This document shows positions 32,904-42,396 of a DNA stretch of 64,000 nt, one piece after another (position 1 is the stretch's first letter; each line of letters opens with the position of its first letter). The stretch comes from Aeromonas lusitana (GTDB lineage: Bacteria; Pseudomonadota; Gammaproteobacteria; Enterobacterales; Aeromonadaceae). Under the pieces are notes generated by a model. It saw nothing but the letters and a program-made list of their open reading frames with translations, made no database searches and was not told the origin of the DNA. Where the stretch lies: the NCBI RefSeq assembly GCF_002812985.1, contig NZ_PGCP01000013.1:124001-188000 (forward strand), written 5' to 3'. Made by a program: the position numbers and the translations under genes.

Positions 32904-33790
32904 TGCATATCCTGCTGTTTGGTAAGAATGGTCAGGTGGGTTGGGAACTGCAGCGCGCATTGGCCCCACTGGGTCGTGTCACCGCAGTGGATTTTGACTC
33001 TACTGACTATTGTGGCGATTTCAGCAACCCTGATGGCGTAGCCGAGACGGTCCGTCTGCTCAAGCCGGATGTGATTGTCAATGCCGCGGCCCACACCGCC
33101 GTCGACAAGGCCGAGAGCGAGCGGTCTTTTGCCGAACTGCTCAACGCCACCAGTGTCGCAGCGATTGCAAAAGAGGCCGAAACGCTCGGTGCCTGGTTGG
33201 TACACTATTCCACTGATTATGTGTTCGATGGCAGTGGCGAACGACCATGGGTTGAGAGTGATCCGACGGCTCCCCTCAACGTCTATGGTGAAACCAAGCT
33301 GGCAGGGGAGCATGCAGCAGCCCTTTGTACTCGCCACCTTATCTTTCGGACCAGCTGGGTGTATGCCGCCCGTGGCGCCAACTTCGCCAAGACCATGCTG
33401 CGCGTTGGCAAGGAGCGCAGCGAAATGTCGGTTATCAATGATCAGTTTGGGGCCCCGACGGGGGCCGAGTTGCTGGCTGATTGCACGGCCCATGCGATCC
33501 GGATTGCACAACGCAAACCAGAAGTTGCGGGTCTATATCACCTGATCGCCTCCGGTACCACCACCTGGTTTGACTATGCCCAGCTGGTGTTTGCCAAAGC
33601 CCGTGCAGCGGGTGTCGAGTTGGCGGTCAGCCAGGTCAATGCTGTCCCGACCAGCGAATTTCCTACACCTGCCAAGCGTCCTCACAACTCACGGCTCGAC
33701 ACGAGCAAATTTCAGCACACCTTCGAGCTGGTGCTGCCAGACTGGACCGCCGGTGTTGAAAGGATGCTAGCCGAGATCCTCGGTCAGTAA
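32903..33790 (+). CDS. rmlD: dTDP-4-dehydrorhamnose reductase
   Basis: A 295-residue NAD(P)H-dependent reductase for the last step to dTDP-L-rhamnose. It has the nucleotide motif GKNGQVGWEL near the N-terminus, VNAAAHTAVDKAE, the YGETK catalytic pair and RTSWVYAARGANF. The start MHILLFGK overlaps the rmlB stop. A 125-bp gap separates it from rmlA, longer than elsewhere in the rml block. Confidence 0.95.
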   Translation: MHILLFGKNGQVGWELQRALAPLGRVTAVDFDSTDYCGDFSNPDGVAETVRLLKPDVIVNAAAHTAVDKAESERSFAELLNATSVAAIAKEAETLGAWLVHYSTDYVFDGSGERPWVESDPTAPLNVYGETKLAGEHAAALCTRHLIFRTSWVYAARGANFAKTMLRVGKERSEMSVINDQFGAPTGAELLADCTAHAIRIAQRKPEVAGLYHLIASGTTTWFDYAQLVFAKARAAGVELAVSQVNAVPTSEFPTPAKRPHNSRLDTSKFQHTFELVLPDWTAGVERMLAEILGQ

Positions 33791-33915
33791 GATAAGGTGA
33801 GAAGGCGGTGGTTCTGTGCCTTGCCTCTTGCCAACAGGATAAGCACGAGATGAGTGACCGCAGGGTGAGCTCATTTTGATGGGTTACATAATTCCAATAT
33901 AAGAACTAAAGCATT

Positions 33916-34797
33916 ATGACAAAACGTAAAGGCATTATTCTGGCCGGTGGGTCAGGCACCCGTCTCTATCCCGTCACTATGGCAGTCAGTAAGCAGTTGC
34001 TGCCTATCTATGACAAGCCGATGATCTATTACCCGCTTAGCACCCTGATGCTGGCTGGGATTCGCGATATTCTGATCATCAGCACACCGCAAGATACGCC
34101 CCGTTTTGAGCAGTTGTTGGGGGATGGCAGCCAATGGGGCTTGAATCTGCAATACAAGGTGCAGCCGAGCCCGGATGGCCTGGCCCAAGCCTTTATTCTG
34201 GGCGAAGAGTTTATCGGTAGCGATGACTGCGCGCTGGTGCTGGGTGACAACATCTTTTACGGCCACGACTTGCAGAAACAGCTGGAAGGTGCGGCGGCCA
34301 AAGCCAGTGGAGCCACCGTGTTTGCCTATCACGTGCATGATCCAGAGCGCTACGGCGTGGTGGAGTTTGATGGCAAGGGGACGGCCATTTCTCTGGAAGA
34401 GAAACCGCTGGAGCCCAAGAGCAATTATGCGGTGACGGGGCTCTATTTCTATGACAACAGCGTGGTCGAGATTGCCAAGAGTCTGAAACCTTCGCCTCGT
34501 GGTGAGCTGGAAATCACCGACGTTAACCGCATCTACCTTGAGCAAGGTAATCTGTCGGTTGCCATGATGGGCCGCGGTTATGCCTGGCTGGATACCGGCA
34601 CCCATGAGAGCCTGATTGAGGCGAGCAACTTCATTCAGACCATCGAAACCCGCCAGGGATTGAAAGTGGCCTGCCCGGAAGAAATCGCTTATCGCCGGAA
34701 GTTTATCGATGCAGATCAAGTTAGGAAATTAGCAGCTCCGCTGGCTAAGAATGAGTATGGAAAATATCTCCTTAAGCTTGTTGCAAAGGCTTTATGA
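33916..34797 (+). CDS. rmlA: Glucose-1-phosphate thymidylyltransferase
   Basis: A 293-residue nucleotidyltransferase for the first and regulated step of dTDP-L-rhamnose synthesis (glucose 1-phosphate plus dTTP). It contains the signature [16 protein letters not shown] with the catalytic Arg, [17 protein letters not shown] and [11 protein letters not shown]. Length and start match the family (E. coli RmlA, 293 residues). The order rmlB-D-A-C is the common one in gammaproteobacterial O-antigen clusters. Confidence 0.96.
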   Translation: MTKRKGIILAGGSGTRLYPVTMAVSKQLLPIYDKPMIYYPLSTLMLAGIRDILIISTPQDTPRFEQLLGDGSQWGLNLQYKVQPSPDGLAQAFILGEEFIGSDDCALVLGDNIFYGHDLQKQLEGAAAKASGATVFAYHVHDPERYGVVEFDGKGTAISLEEKPLEPKSNYAVTGLYFYDNSVVEIAKSLKPSPRGELEITDVNRIYLEQGNLSVAMMGRGYAWLDTGTHESLIEASNFIQTIETRQGLKVACPEEIAYRRKFIDADQVRKLAAPLAKNEYGKYLLKLVAKAL

Positions 34798-34838
34798 CAG
34801 GATCTAAATTCTTCTCGCATTCAATTGGGTTAACATAA

Positions 34839-35387
34839 ATGAACATAATTAAAACGAAAATTTCTGACCTTCTTATAATTGAACCCAAAGTATTTGGTGA
34901 CGAGCGTGGCTTCTTCTTTGAAAGCTTTAATCAGCAGCAATTTGAAGAGACCATTGGCCGTGCAGTTACCTTTGTGCAGGATAATCACTCTAAATCCAGC
35001 AAGGGAGTGCTTCGTGGACTGCATTATCAACTCCCTCCTCACGCACAAGGTAAGCTGGTACGTTGTGTTGCTGGCGAGGTATTTGACGTCGCGGTCGATA
35101 TGCGCAAAAGCTCCCCCACTTTTGGTCAGTGGATTGGAGTGCATTTGTCAGCCGAGAACAAGCGCCAATTATGGATTCCGGAAGGATTTGCTCATGGTTT
35201 TGTTACGTTAAGTGAGACAGCCGAGTTTCTATACAAGACGACAGAATATTATGCCCCTCAATGTGAGGCCTGCATAACGTGGGACGATACAGATATTGCG
35301 ATTGAATGGCCATTTGAATTTGAACCACAATTATCCTCTAAAGATTTGCAAGGTATCTGTTTACAAGATGCTGTTTGTTTTGAGTGA
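34839..35387 (+). CDS. rmlC: dTDP-4-dehydrorhamnose 3,5-epimerase
   Basis: A 182-residue cupin epimerase. The catalytic His is H62 in VLRGLHYQLPPHAQGKLVR; WIPEGFAHGFVTLSE and YKTTEYYAP are family motifs. It completes the rhamnose set. Base composition drops here compared with rmlBDA, so this gene may belong with the following AT-rich ddhD rather than with the GC-richer rml genes. A second, decayed rmlC copy lies at 53967-54086. Confidence 0.95.
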   Translation: MNIIKTKISDLLIIEPKVFGDERGFFFESFNQQQFEETIGRAVTFVQDNHSKSSKGVLRGLHYQLPPHAQGKLVRCVAGEVFDVAVDMRKSSPTFGQWIGVHLSAENKRQLWIPEGFAHGFVTLSETAEFLYKTTEYYAPQCEACITWDDTDIAIEWPFEFEPQLSSKDLQGICLQDAVCFE

Positions 35388-35390
35388 TTT

Positions 35391-36365
35391 ATGACACCGA
35401 TTATTAGAATAAAACCATCAGATATTAGTTTTGATGTAATTGAAAATACAACGGTCCTTGAGTCAGCTATTCGTGCTGGAATAATATTGGAGCATAGTTG
35501 TAAAAATGGTTCTTGTGGGCTGTGTGAGTCAAAAATTATAAAGGGTGAAGTAATAGATGAGCAAGGTTGTTCATTTTCATCAGGGCAAAGTTTTTTGACA
35601 TGCCAATGTAAAAGCGCCTGTGCAGAGTTAACAATTGAGGCAGAATACTACCCTGAGTTGGCCTCTCTTTCTCGTAAAACCGTGCCATGCAAGGTGACAT
35701 GGGCAGAAATTGATAATGAATTTATGATTTTAAAATTCAGGCTTCCCCCCACTGCGAAATTCGATTATTTACCAGGGCAATATATAAATCTCAGCTATCA
35801 GGGGGTTGCTCGAAGTTATTCCATTGCTAACGCTAGTAGTAAAGATGGAATCGAACTCCATGTCCGCCTTGTCAATAATGGCGCAATGAGTAATCTGCTT
35901 CTTGCTGGAATCAAGCCAGATACATTGATGAGGATAGATGGTCCGATTGGAACATTCTTCATCAGAGATGATGATCGCCCTATCATTTTCTTGGCTGGTG
36001 GTACCGGATTCGCTCCGGTTAAAGCTATGGTTGAAGCGCTCATAAGTAGTAGTTCAAAGAGAGATATAAATATCTATTGGGGGATGAATAAAGCTATCGA
36101 CTTCTATTCAAAGCTTCCCTCTGAGTGGGAAGGTAAGTATGACAATATTACCTTCATCCCAGTTGTCTCTGGTAACGATGTTGAGTGGAGTGGACGAACA
36201 GGTTTTGTCCATCAAGCAGTATTGCAAGATTTTTGTAATTTGTCTGATTTCTGTGTTTATGCTTGTGGTTCACCTCAAATGATCGCAGCTGCAAAAGATG
36301 ATTTCATCAATATTGGGCTTTCAGAGAAACAATTTTTTTCTGATGCTTTTACGGTATCAAAATAA
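35391..36365 (+). CDS. ddhD: CDP-6-deoxy-delta-3,4-glucoseen reductase (E3)
   Basis: A 324-residue iron-sulfur flavoprotein. It has an N-terminal plant-type [2Fe-2S] domain with C37, C42, C45 and C71 (CKNGSCGLC then FLTCQC). An FAD-binding domain follows (RSYSIANASS, near residue 145), then an NAD(P)H domain (FLAGGTGFAPVKAMVE, YACGSPQMI). It passes electrons from NADH to the DdhC intermediate for C3 deoxygenation. In Salmonella and Yersinia it is RfbI/AscD and stands first in the same order D-A-B-C. The gene is AT-rich. Confidence 0.93.
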   Translation: MTPIIRIKPSDISFDVIENTTVLESAIRAGIILEHSCKNGSCGLCESKIIKGEVIDEQGCSFSSGQSFLTCQCKSACAELTIEAEYYPELASLSRKTVPCKVTWAEIDNEFMILKFRLPPTAKFDYLPGQYINLSYQGVARSYSIANASSKDGIELHVRLVNNGAMSNLLLAGIKPDTLMRIDGPIGTFFIRDDDRPIIFLAGGTGFAPVKAMVEALISSSSKRDINIYWGMNKAIDFYSKLPSEWEGKYDNITFIPVVSGNDVEWSGRTGFVHQAVLQDFCNLSDFCVYACGSPQMIAAAKDDFINIGLSEKQFFSDAFTVSK

Positions 36366-36377
36366 GTGGGAGAAAAC

Positions 36378-37151
36378 ATGAAAGCGGTAATTCTTGCCGG
36401 TGGCTTGGGCACCCGTCTGAGTGAAGAAACTGTTGTCAAACCAAAGCCGATGGTTGAAATTGGTGGTAAGCCAATCCTATGGCATATCATGAAAATGTAC
36501 TCCGCACACGGTATCAATGATTTCATCATTTGCTGTGGTTATAAGGGGTATGTCATCAAAGAATACTTTGCCAACTATTTCCTTCATATGTCTGATGTCA
36601 CTTTCCATATGGCAGAAAACCGAATGGAGGTGCATGAAAAGCGTGCAGAGCCATGGAATGTGACTCTGGTTGACACTGGGGATGCATCCATGACGGGTGG
36701 CCGTCTTAAGCGTGTTGCTGAATATGTGAAAGATGATGAGGCGTTCCTGTTTACTTATGGTGATGGCGTATCCGATGTTGATATTGGAGCGAGTATAGAC
36801 TTTCATATGAGTCATGGAAGGTTGGCGACACTTACGGCAACTTATCCGCCGGGCCGATTTGGTGCACTGGATATCCAGAATAATCAAGTCCTCTCTTTCA
36901 AGGAAAAACCAAGAGGTGATGGTGCCTTAATCAATGGGGGCTTCTTTGTATTAAGTCCCAAGGTTATTGACTTGATTGAAAATGATGCGACGACTTGGGA
37001 GCAAGAGCCACTTATGGCATTAGCGGAGCAGGGACAACTGATGTCTTATGAGCACAGTGGCTTCTGGCAACCCATGGATACCTTACGTGATAAACACTAC
37101 CTCGAAGGACTTTGGGAAAAAGGTAAAGCACCTTGGAAGGTATGGAAGTAA
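36378..37151 (+). CDS. ddhA: Glucose-1-phosphate cytidylyltransferase
   Basis: A 257-residue enzyme (RfbF family) that forms CDP-D-glucose from glucose 1-phosphate and CTP. It starts [17 protein letters not shown] and carries [19 protein letters not shown] and the acidic metal-site region [19 protein letters not shown] upstream fixes the ATG at 36378 rather than the GTG at 36366. It begins 12 bp after ddhD, and its stop overlaps the ddhB start. Confidence 0.96.
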   Translation: MKAVILAGGLGTRLSEETVVKPKPMVEIGGKPILWHIMKMYSAHGINDFIICCGYKGYVIKEYFANYFLHMSDVTFHMAENRMEVHEKRAEPWNVTLVDTGDASMTGGRLKRVAEYVKDDEAFLFTYGDGVSDVDIGASIDFHMSHGRLATLTATYPPGRFGALDIQNNQVLSFKEKPRGDGALINGGFFVLSPKVIDLIENDATTWEQEPLMALAEQGQLMSYEHSGFWQPMDTLRDKHYLEGLWEKGKAPWKVWK

Positions 37152-38230
37152 TGGCCGTGATCGATCCTGATTTCTGGAAAAACAAACGGGTCTTTATGAC
37201 CGGGCACTCTGGTTTTAAAGGCGGCTGGCTGGCGTTGTGGCTGGAGGAAATGGGGGCCATTGTGCGTGGTTATTCCCTTCCCGCCCCCACTGAACCCAGC
37301 CTCTTTGAGGTAGCCAAGGTTCGGCAGGGGTTGTTATCGGAAGATGGTGATATTCGTGACTTCTTCCATCTGCGTGAAGCCATGACCGATTTCAAACCCG
37401 AGATCGTATTCCATATGGCAGCCCAGCCTCTGGTACGACTCTCTTATGATGATCCTATCGAGACCTACTCCACCAATGTTATGGGTACCGTCTATGTGCT
37501 TGAAGCCATTAAAGCGGTCGGTGGTGTCAAGGCTGTAGTCAATATTACCAGCGACAAGTGTTATGAAAATCGCGAATGGGTATGGGGATATCGTGAAAAT
37601 GAGGCCATGGGTGGTTATGATCCCTATTCCAACAGCAAAGGCTGTGCCGAGCTTGTGGCCTCTGCGTACCGCAACTCATTCTTTAATCCGAAGGACTATG
37701 CACGTCATGGCGTGGCTTTGGCATCGGTGCGCGCTGGTAATGTGATCGGAGGCGGTGATTGGGCAAAAGATCGTTTGATCCCGGATATCCTGCGTTCCTT
37801 CCAAAACGACCAGCCAGTGGTTATCCGTAATCCCCACTCTATTCGGCCATGGCAGCATGTGCTCGAACCTTTGTCGGGATATCTGCTAGTGGCACAGTAC
37901 CTCTATCGCGAAGGTTGTGCTTATGCGGAAGGGTGGAACTTTGGGCCCAACGACAACGATGCCCAGCCGGTACAGTTTATTGTCGAGAAGATGGTACAGC
38001 TGTGGGGTGACAATGCCTGCTGGCAACTCGATGGTGCCGATCATCCCCATGAAGCCCATTACCTGAAACTCGAGTGCTCCAAGGCTAAGCTGCGGATGGG
38101 TTGGCAGCCACGCTGGGATCTGGTCACCACACTGGGGCGTATCATCAAGTGGCACAAGGCTTGGCTGGCAGGTGAGGATATGCGTGAGGTGACCTTGCGT
38201 GAGATCCGTGACTACATGGCTGCTCAGTGA
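37151..38230 (+). CDS. ddhB: CDP-glucose 4,6-dehydratase
   Basis: The 359-residue short-chain dehydrogenase/reductase (RfbG family) produces CDP-4-keto-6-deoxy-D-glucose. It has FMTGHSGFKGGWLALWL, NITSDKCYENREWVWGYREN and the catalytic YSNSKGCAELV. The ATG at 37151 (MAVIDPDFW) overlaps the ddhA stop by one base and fits the N-terminus of known homologues. In-frame starts at 37133 (TTG) and 37142 are possible. Confidence 0.95.
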   Translation: MAVIDPDFWKNKRVFMTGHSGFKGGWLALWLEEMGAIVRGYSLPAPTEPSLFEVAKVRQGLLSEDGDIRDFFHLREAMTDFKPEIVFHMAAQPLVRLSYDDPIETYSTNVMGTVYVLEAIKAVGGVKAVVNITSDKCYENREWVWGYRENEAMGGYDPYSNSKGCAELVASAYRNSFFNPKDYARHGVALASVRAGNVIGGGDWAKDRLIPDILRSFQNDQPVVIRNPHSIRPWQHVLEPLSGYLLVAQYLYREGCAYAEGWNFGPNDNDAQPVQFIVEKMVQLWGDNACWQLDGADHPHEAHYLKLECSKAKLRMGWQPRWDLVTTLGRIIKWHKAWLAGEDMREVTLREIRDYMAAQ

Positions 38231-38352
38231 TGCCTATCGGTCTGGATGACTTTCCCCACTTAGCTAGGTAACATCCAGCCCCCCCTTGATTGACGAACAA
38301 TGATCCATTGCCAGAATATGACATTGGCAAGACTTTTAACAGGAAGAGATAA

Positions 38353-39666
38353 ATGAGTGCACAAGCTCTGCGTGAACAAATTTCCCAACTGGTAGCTCAG
38401 TATGCTGAACAAGCTATGGCTCCCAAGCCATTTGTAGCTGGCAGCAGCGTCGTCCCGCCATCCGGAAAGGTGATCGGTGCCCGTGAACTGCAATTGATGG
38501 TTGAAGCCTCGCTCGATGGGTGGTTGACCACCGGCCGTTTCAACGATGCTTTTGAAAAGAAGCTTGGTGAATACATCGGTGTTCCCCATGTGCTGACCAC
38601 CACTTCAGGCTCTTCTGCCAACCTGCTGGCCCTGACCGCGCTGACTTCCCACAAACTGGGTGAACGTGCACTCAAACCGGGTGATGAAGTGATCACTGTT
38701 GCTGCTGGTTTCCCGACCACAGTCAACCCGACCATCCAGAATGGCCTGATCCCAGTGTTCGTGGATGTAGACATCCCGACCTATAACATTGATCCAGCGC
38801 TGATTGAAGCCGCTGTAACAGATAAAACCAAAGCAATAATGGTCGCCCATACCTTGGGAAACCCGTTCAACCTGGCCGAAGTCCGTCGTATTGCCGATAA
38901 ATACAACCTGTGGCTCATTGAAGATTGCTGTGATGCCCTCGGTACTCGTTACGATGGCAAAATGGTTGGTACCTTCGGCGATATTGGCACCGTCAGCTTT
39001 TATCCGGCACACCATATCACCATGGGTGAGGGTGGGGCTGTGTTTACCAAGTCCAGCGAGCTTAAGAAGATAATTGAGTCCTTCCGCGACTGGGGCCGCG
39101 ACTGCTATTGTGCACCGGGTTGCGATAACACTTGCGGCAAGCGCTTCAGCCAACAGCTGGGTTCCTTGCCAGAAGGATATGATCACAAATACACTTACTC
39201 CCACTTGGGGTACAACCTCAAGATCACTGACATGCAGGCGGCCTGTGGCCTAGCCCAGTTGGAGCGTGTCGAAGAATTTGTTGAGCAGCGTAAGGCCAAC
39301 TTCACTTATCTGAAAGCCGGCCTGGCCAACTGCGTCGATTTTCTCGAGCTGCCGGAAGCCACCGATAATTCCGAGCCATCGTGGTTTGGTTTCCCAATCA
39401 CCTTGAAGGAAACCGCTGGTGTCAGCCGTCTCGAGCTGATCAAGTTCCTCGACGAGGCCAAGGTCGGTACCCGCCTACTATTTGCGGGTAACCTGACCCG
39501 TCAACCCTATTTCGCTGGTCGTGAATACCGTGTTGTTGGTGAGCTGACCAACACCGACCGCGTGATGAATCAGACCTTCTGGATCGGTATTTACCCTGGC
39601 TTGACGCACGATCATTTGGATTATGTGATTGCCAAGTTTGAAGAGTTTTTTGGTGTAAGCTTCTAA
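38353..39666 (+). CDS. ddhC: CDP-4-keto-6-deoxy-D-glucose 3-dehydrase (E1)
   Basis: A 437-residue pyridoxamine-phosphate and iron-sulfur enzyme (RfbH). The usual PLP lysine is replaced by His220 in [13 protein letters not shown]. Cys193, Cys251, Cys253 and Cys261 fit the C-x57-C-x-C-x7-C [2Fe-2S] motif described for Yersinia E1. With DdhD it removes the C3 hydroxyl, giving CDP-3,6-dideoxy-4-keto-D-glucose, the branch point for abequose, paratose, tyvelose, ascarylose and yersiniose. Which sugar is made depends on the next genes. AGGAAGAG is the ribosome binding site. Confidence 0.96.
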   Translation: MSAQALREQISQLVAQYAEQAMAPKPFVAGSSVVPPSGKVIGARELQLMVEASLDGWLTTGRFNDAFEKKLGEYIGVPHVLTTTSGSSANLLALTALTSHKLGERALKPGDEVITVAAGFPTTVNPTIQNGLIPVFVDVDIPTYNIDPALIEAAVTDKTKAIMVAHTLGNPFNLAEVRRIADKYNLWLIEDCCDALGTRYDGKMVGTFGDIGTVSFYPAHHITMGEGGAVFTKSSELKKIIESFRDWGRDCYCAPGCDNTCGKRFSQQLGSLPEGYDHKYTYSHLGYNLKITDMQAACGLAQLERVEEFVEQRKANFTYLKAGLANCVDFLELPEATDNSEPSWFGFPITLKETAGVSRLELIKFLDEAKVGTRLLFAGNLTRQPYFAGREYRVVGELTNTDRVMNQTFWIGIYPGLTHDHLDYVIAKFEEFFGVSF

Positions 39667-39679
39667 TATCAATTATTTT

Positions 39680-39711
39680 AGAGCCAGTCTTAGCTGGCTC
39701 TTATTAATTTT
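39680..39711 (+). terminator. Terminator-like hairpin between ddhC and yerE
   Basis: AGAGCCAG (39680-39687) pairs with CTGGCTCT (39694-39701) around a 6-nt loop, followed by TATTAATTTT. In an RfaH-controlled operon it could act as an attenuator. It also marks the point where the sequence turns strongly AT-rich. Confidence 0.55.
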
Positions 39712-39721
39712 GAGGTTTTAA

Positions 39722-41425
39722 ATGAAAGCATCAGATGCAGTTGCTCATGTATTGGGTGCAAATAATGTCACTCATGGTTTTGAATTAATTGGTGGCATGA
39801 TTGCACACTTGGTTGATAGCATTAATTTAATTGGTAAAACCAAGCTAGTTTCTTTGCATCATGAGCAATCGGCGGCTTTTGCTGCGGGGGGCGTTGCGCG
39901 AGCAACCAATAATAGCCAAATTGGTTTAGCTTTGGGCACAAGTGGCCCAGGAGCGACGAATTTAATTACTGGTATCGCGGATTGCTGGCTGGATAATTAC
40001 CCATGTGTTTTTTTAACTGGCCAAGTTAATACCAATGAGTTGAAGAACGACCGCAATATTCGTCAGCAGGGTTTTCAAGAATTAGATATTGTCAGTATTG
40101 TAAAAAGTATTACCAAATTTTCCTATCAAATCAAGTCGGCCGATGAGCTTGTGCCAATACTGCAACGAGCGATTTATATCGCCAAAAGTGGCCGCCCTGG
40201 CCCGGTGCTGTTAGACATTCCAATGGATTTACAGCGCGCCGAGTTGCAGGATAATGTGCTTGATTATTTAACTAATCAATCAGTAGAAACAGTAGAAAAG
40301 CAAGTTGATTTAACAAATTTTTCTGCGGTGTTAGATGCGTTGAGCCAAGCGAAAAAGCCGCTTTTTTTAATTGGAGGTGGCGCCATTAATTGTGATAGCT
40401 TTGTGCTCTGGCAGAAGGCTGTTGCTCAGGTTGGAATTCCACATGTCTCAAGTTTAAAAGGTAGCGAGAAGTGTCAGGCGCTAGCAAATTACTTTGGCAT
40501 GATTGGCAGCTATGGCACACGTACGGCAAATTATGCCATTCAAAACTGCGATCTGTTAGTAGTGTTAGGCAGCCGGATGGATGTACGGCAGACTGGTGCG
40601 GATATTAAAGATTTCGCACGCAATGCCAAAATTATTCAAATTGACTTGGATGCAGAACAACTAGCCAACCGAGTGAAGGCAAATGTTGATATTCATGCAG
40701 ATTGTGAAATTTTCTTTTCTTCATTTATCAATGCCCCCTCACCTGTTCAACAGATGGATAAAATGTGGCCAGAGTTTTTGCTGCAACATTGGCAGCAGAA
40801 TTATGTTGATGAATATCAAGATTGGAGTGTTAGCCCATTTCTGGTTTGTAAGGGTTTAGAGCGCGCATTTAAAAATAAGTCGATTCATTATGTTGCCGAT
40901 GTGGGCAACAACCAGATGTGGGCTGCACACTCAATTTTGCTAGGTGAAGGGCAAGCGCTACATCACTCGGGGGGCTTGGGCTCTATGGGTTTTTCCATCC
41001 CAACTGCGATTGGTGTGACCTATGCTAGCGGTTTACCTGTGGTCGCATTAACCGGTGATGGTGGCGCTCAGATGAATATTCAAGAGTTGGATATTATTGC
41101 ACGTGAGCAATTGCCGGTGTTAACCATTGTGTTTAATAATGAGTCATTAGGCATGGTGCACGCATTCCAAGAGATGTATTTTGACGGCAGAAATGAATCA
41201 ACTTATTGGAATGGTTATAGCTCATCATTTTACAACATTGGTCGCGCGTACAACATTAAGTCGTTTGCTACCTCCTGCATGGATGAACTCAATACGTTGT
41301 TTGCCAGCTTTGCCAAGAATCCTGAGCCAATGCTAATAGAAATTTTAATGCGTAATGCGAGAGAGTGCCGCCCTCGTCTTTCATTTGGCCTGCCTATTGA
41401 CAAACAACATCCATTAAAAGGTTGA
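39722..41425 (+). CDS. yerE: Thiamine-diphosphate enzyme, YerE-like acetyl transferase to CDP-sugar
   Basis: A 567-residue acetolactate-synthase-type enzyme. The catalytic Glu is E48 in LHHEQSAAFAAGG. The ThDP-Mg motif runs from GDG (445-447) to NN (472-473). Yersinia YerE decarboxylates pyruvate and adds the two-carbon unit to C4 of CDP-3,6-dideoxy-4-keto-D-glucose. Position directly after ddhD-A-B-C and before a YerF-like reductase makes that role much more likely than acetolactate synthesis, since no small subunit or ilv gene is near. The gene is AT-rich. The assignment rests on fold motifs plus context. Confidence 0.8.
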   Translation: MKASDAVAHVLGANNVTHGFELIGGMIAHLVDSINLIGKTKLVSLHHEQSAAFAAGGVARATNNSQIGLALGTSGPGATNLITGIADCWLDNYPCVFLTGQVNTNELKNDRNIRQQGFQELDIVSIVKSITKFSYQIKSADELVPILQRAIYIAKSGRPGPVLLDIPMDLQRAELQDNVLDYLTNQSVETVEKQVDLTNFSAVLDALSQAKKPLFLIGGGAINCDSFVLWQKAVAQVGIPHVSSLKGSEKCQALANYFGMIGSYGTRTANYAIQNCDLLVVLGSRMDVRQTGADIKDFARNAKIIQIDLDAEQLANRVKANVDIHADCEIFFSSFINAPSPVQQMDKMWPEFLLQHWQQNYVDEYQDWSVSPFLVCKGLERAFKNKSIHYVADVGNNQMWAAHSILLGEGQALHHSGGLGSMGFSIPTAIGVTYASGLPVVALTGDGGAQMNIQELDIIAREQLPVLTIVFNNESLGMVHAFQEMYFDGRNESTYWNGYSSSFYNIGRAYNIKSFATSCMDELNTLFASFAKNPEPMLIEILMRNARECRPRLSFGLPIDKQHPLKG

Positions 41426-41427
41426 TA

Positions 41428-42396
41428 ATGAAAATTGCTGTGTTAGGGGCAACCAGTTTTATTGCTCAAGAATTAATTCGAGAGTGGGTAACTTGTCAGG
41501 CAAAACATGAAGTTCACCTTTATGCTAGAGATGTGAGTAAAGTTGCTGAGTTTATAGGCAAGCTAAATACATCTTCCGTGAACGCTGGTAATTTTAAATT
41601 AGCATCATTTCCAAATGAGTGCTCATATGATGCGGTGATTAATTTTATTGGCGCGGGTGATCCGGCCAAAGCCAAAGCGATGTCTGCTAGCATTATGTCT
41701 GTTACAGAGCGTTACGATGATTTGGTATTGGCATACTTGGAGCAGCACCCTAACTGTAAGTATATATTTTTGAGTAGTGGTGCTGCGTATGGTAATGATT
41801 TTTCACAACCAGCAACGCAAGATAAACCCACCATATTCAATGTTAATGGTGATATATCTGCAGAAAAGTATGGTTTGGCAAAATTTATTACAGAAATAAA
41901 GCACAGATGCCTACCGGAACTATCAATCATTGATGTTAGAGTATTTAATTTTTTTAGCAGACATCAAGATTTATCTGCGAGATTTTTTATTGCTGACTTA
42001 CTGAGAGCAATTGAGCTTAAACAGGTATGTCAAGTTAACCCAGAACCCATGGTGCGAGATTATTTGCATCCTGCTGATTTTAAGCAAATTATAGAATGCT
42101 TACTAAACGCTCCTAAAATTAATCTCGCTGTCGATTGTTATTCTGCAGGGGAAATAGATAAATTATCTTTACTGGATGAACTAAAAGAAAAATTTGGGCT
42201 AAATTTCTTTTTGACAGAAAAAACAGAGATAGTGGCAGCAACAGGCAATAAAGTTAATTACTATAGTAAGAACACCAAATTGTCAGAGTTTGGATATAAA
42301 CCTCAATACACATCGTTAGAAGGCATTTTGGTAGAGGTGAATGCCATTCTAAATAATGAGCAGTCACAACAAGCGGTTAATGCACCCCATGATTAG
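41428..42396 (+). CDS. yerF: NAD-dependent reductase, YerF-like
   Basis: The 322-residue extended short-chain dehydrogenase/reductase has a Rossmann start (MKIAVLGATSFIAQELI) and VINFIGAGDP. It also has SSGAAYG and the YGLAK catalytic pair (about residues 149-153). In Yersinia the YerF reductase reduces the acetyl side chain installed by YerE, giving CDP-yersiniose A. The ATG at 41428 follows AAAAGG and lies 2 nt after the yerE stop; an in-frame TTG at 41422 lies inside that stop region. General sequence features would also allow another epimerase or reductase; the pathway context decides. Confidence 0.72.
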   Translation: MKIAVLGATSFIAQELIREWVTCQAKHEVHLYARDVSKVAEFIGKLNTSSVNAGNFKLASFPNECSYDAVINFIGAGDPAKAKAMSASIMSVTERYDDLVLAYLEQHPNCKYIFLSSGAAYGNDFSQPATQDKPTIFNVNGDISAEKYGLAKFITEIKHRCLPELSIIDVRVFNFFSRHQDLSARFFIADLLRAIELKQVCQVNPEPMVRDYLHPADFKQIIECLLNAPKINLAVDCYSAGEIDKLSLLDELKEKFGLNFFLTEKTEIVAATGNKVNYYSKNTKLSEFGYKPQYTSLEGILVEVNAILNNEQSQQAVNAPHD

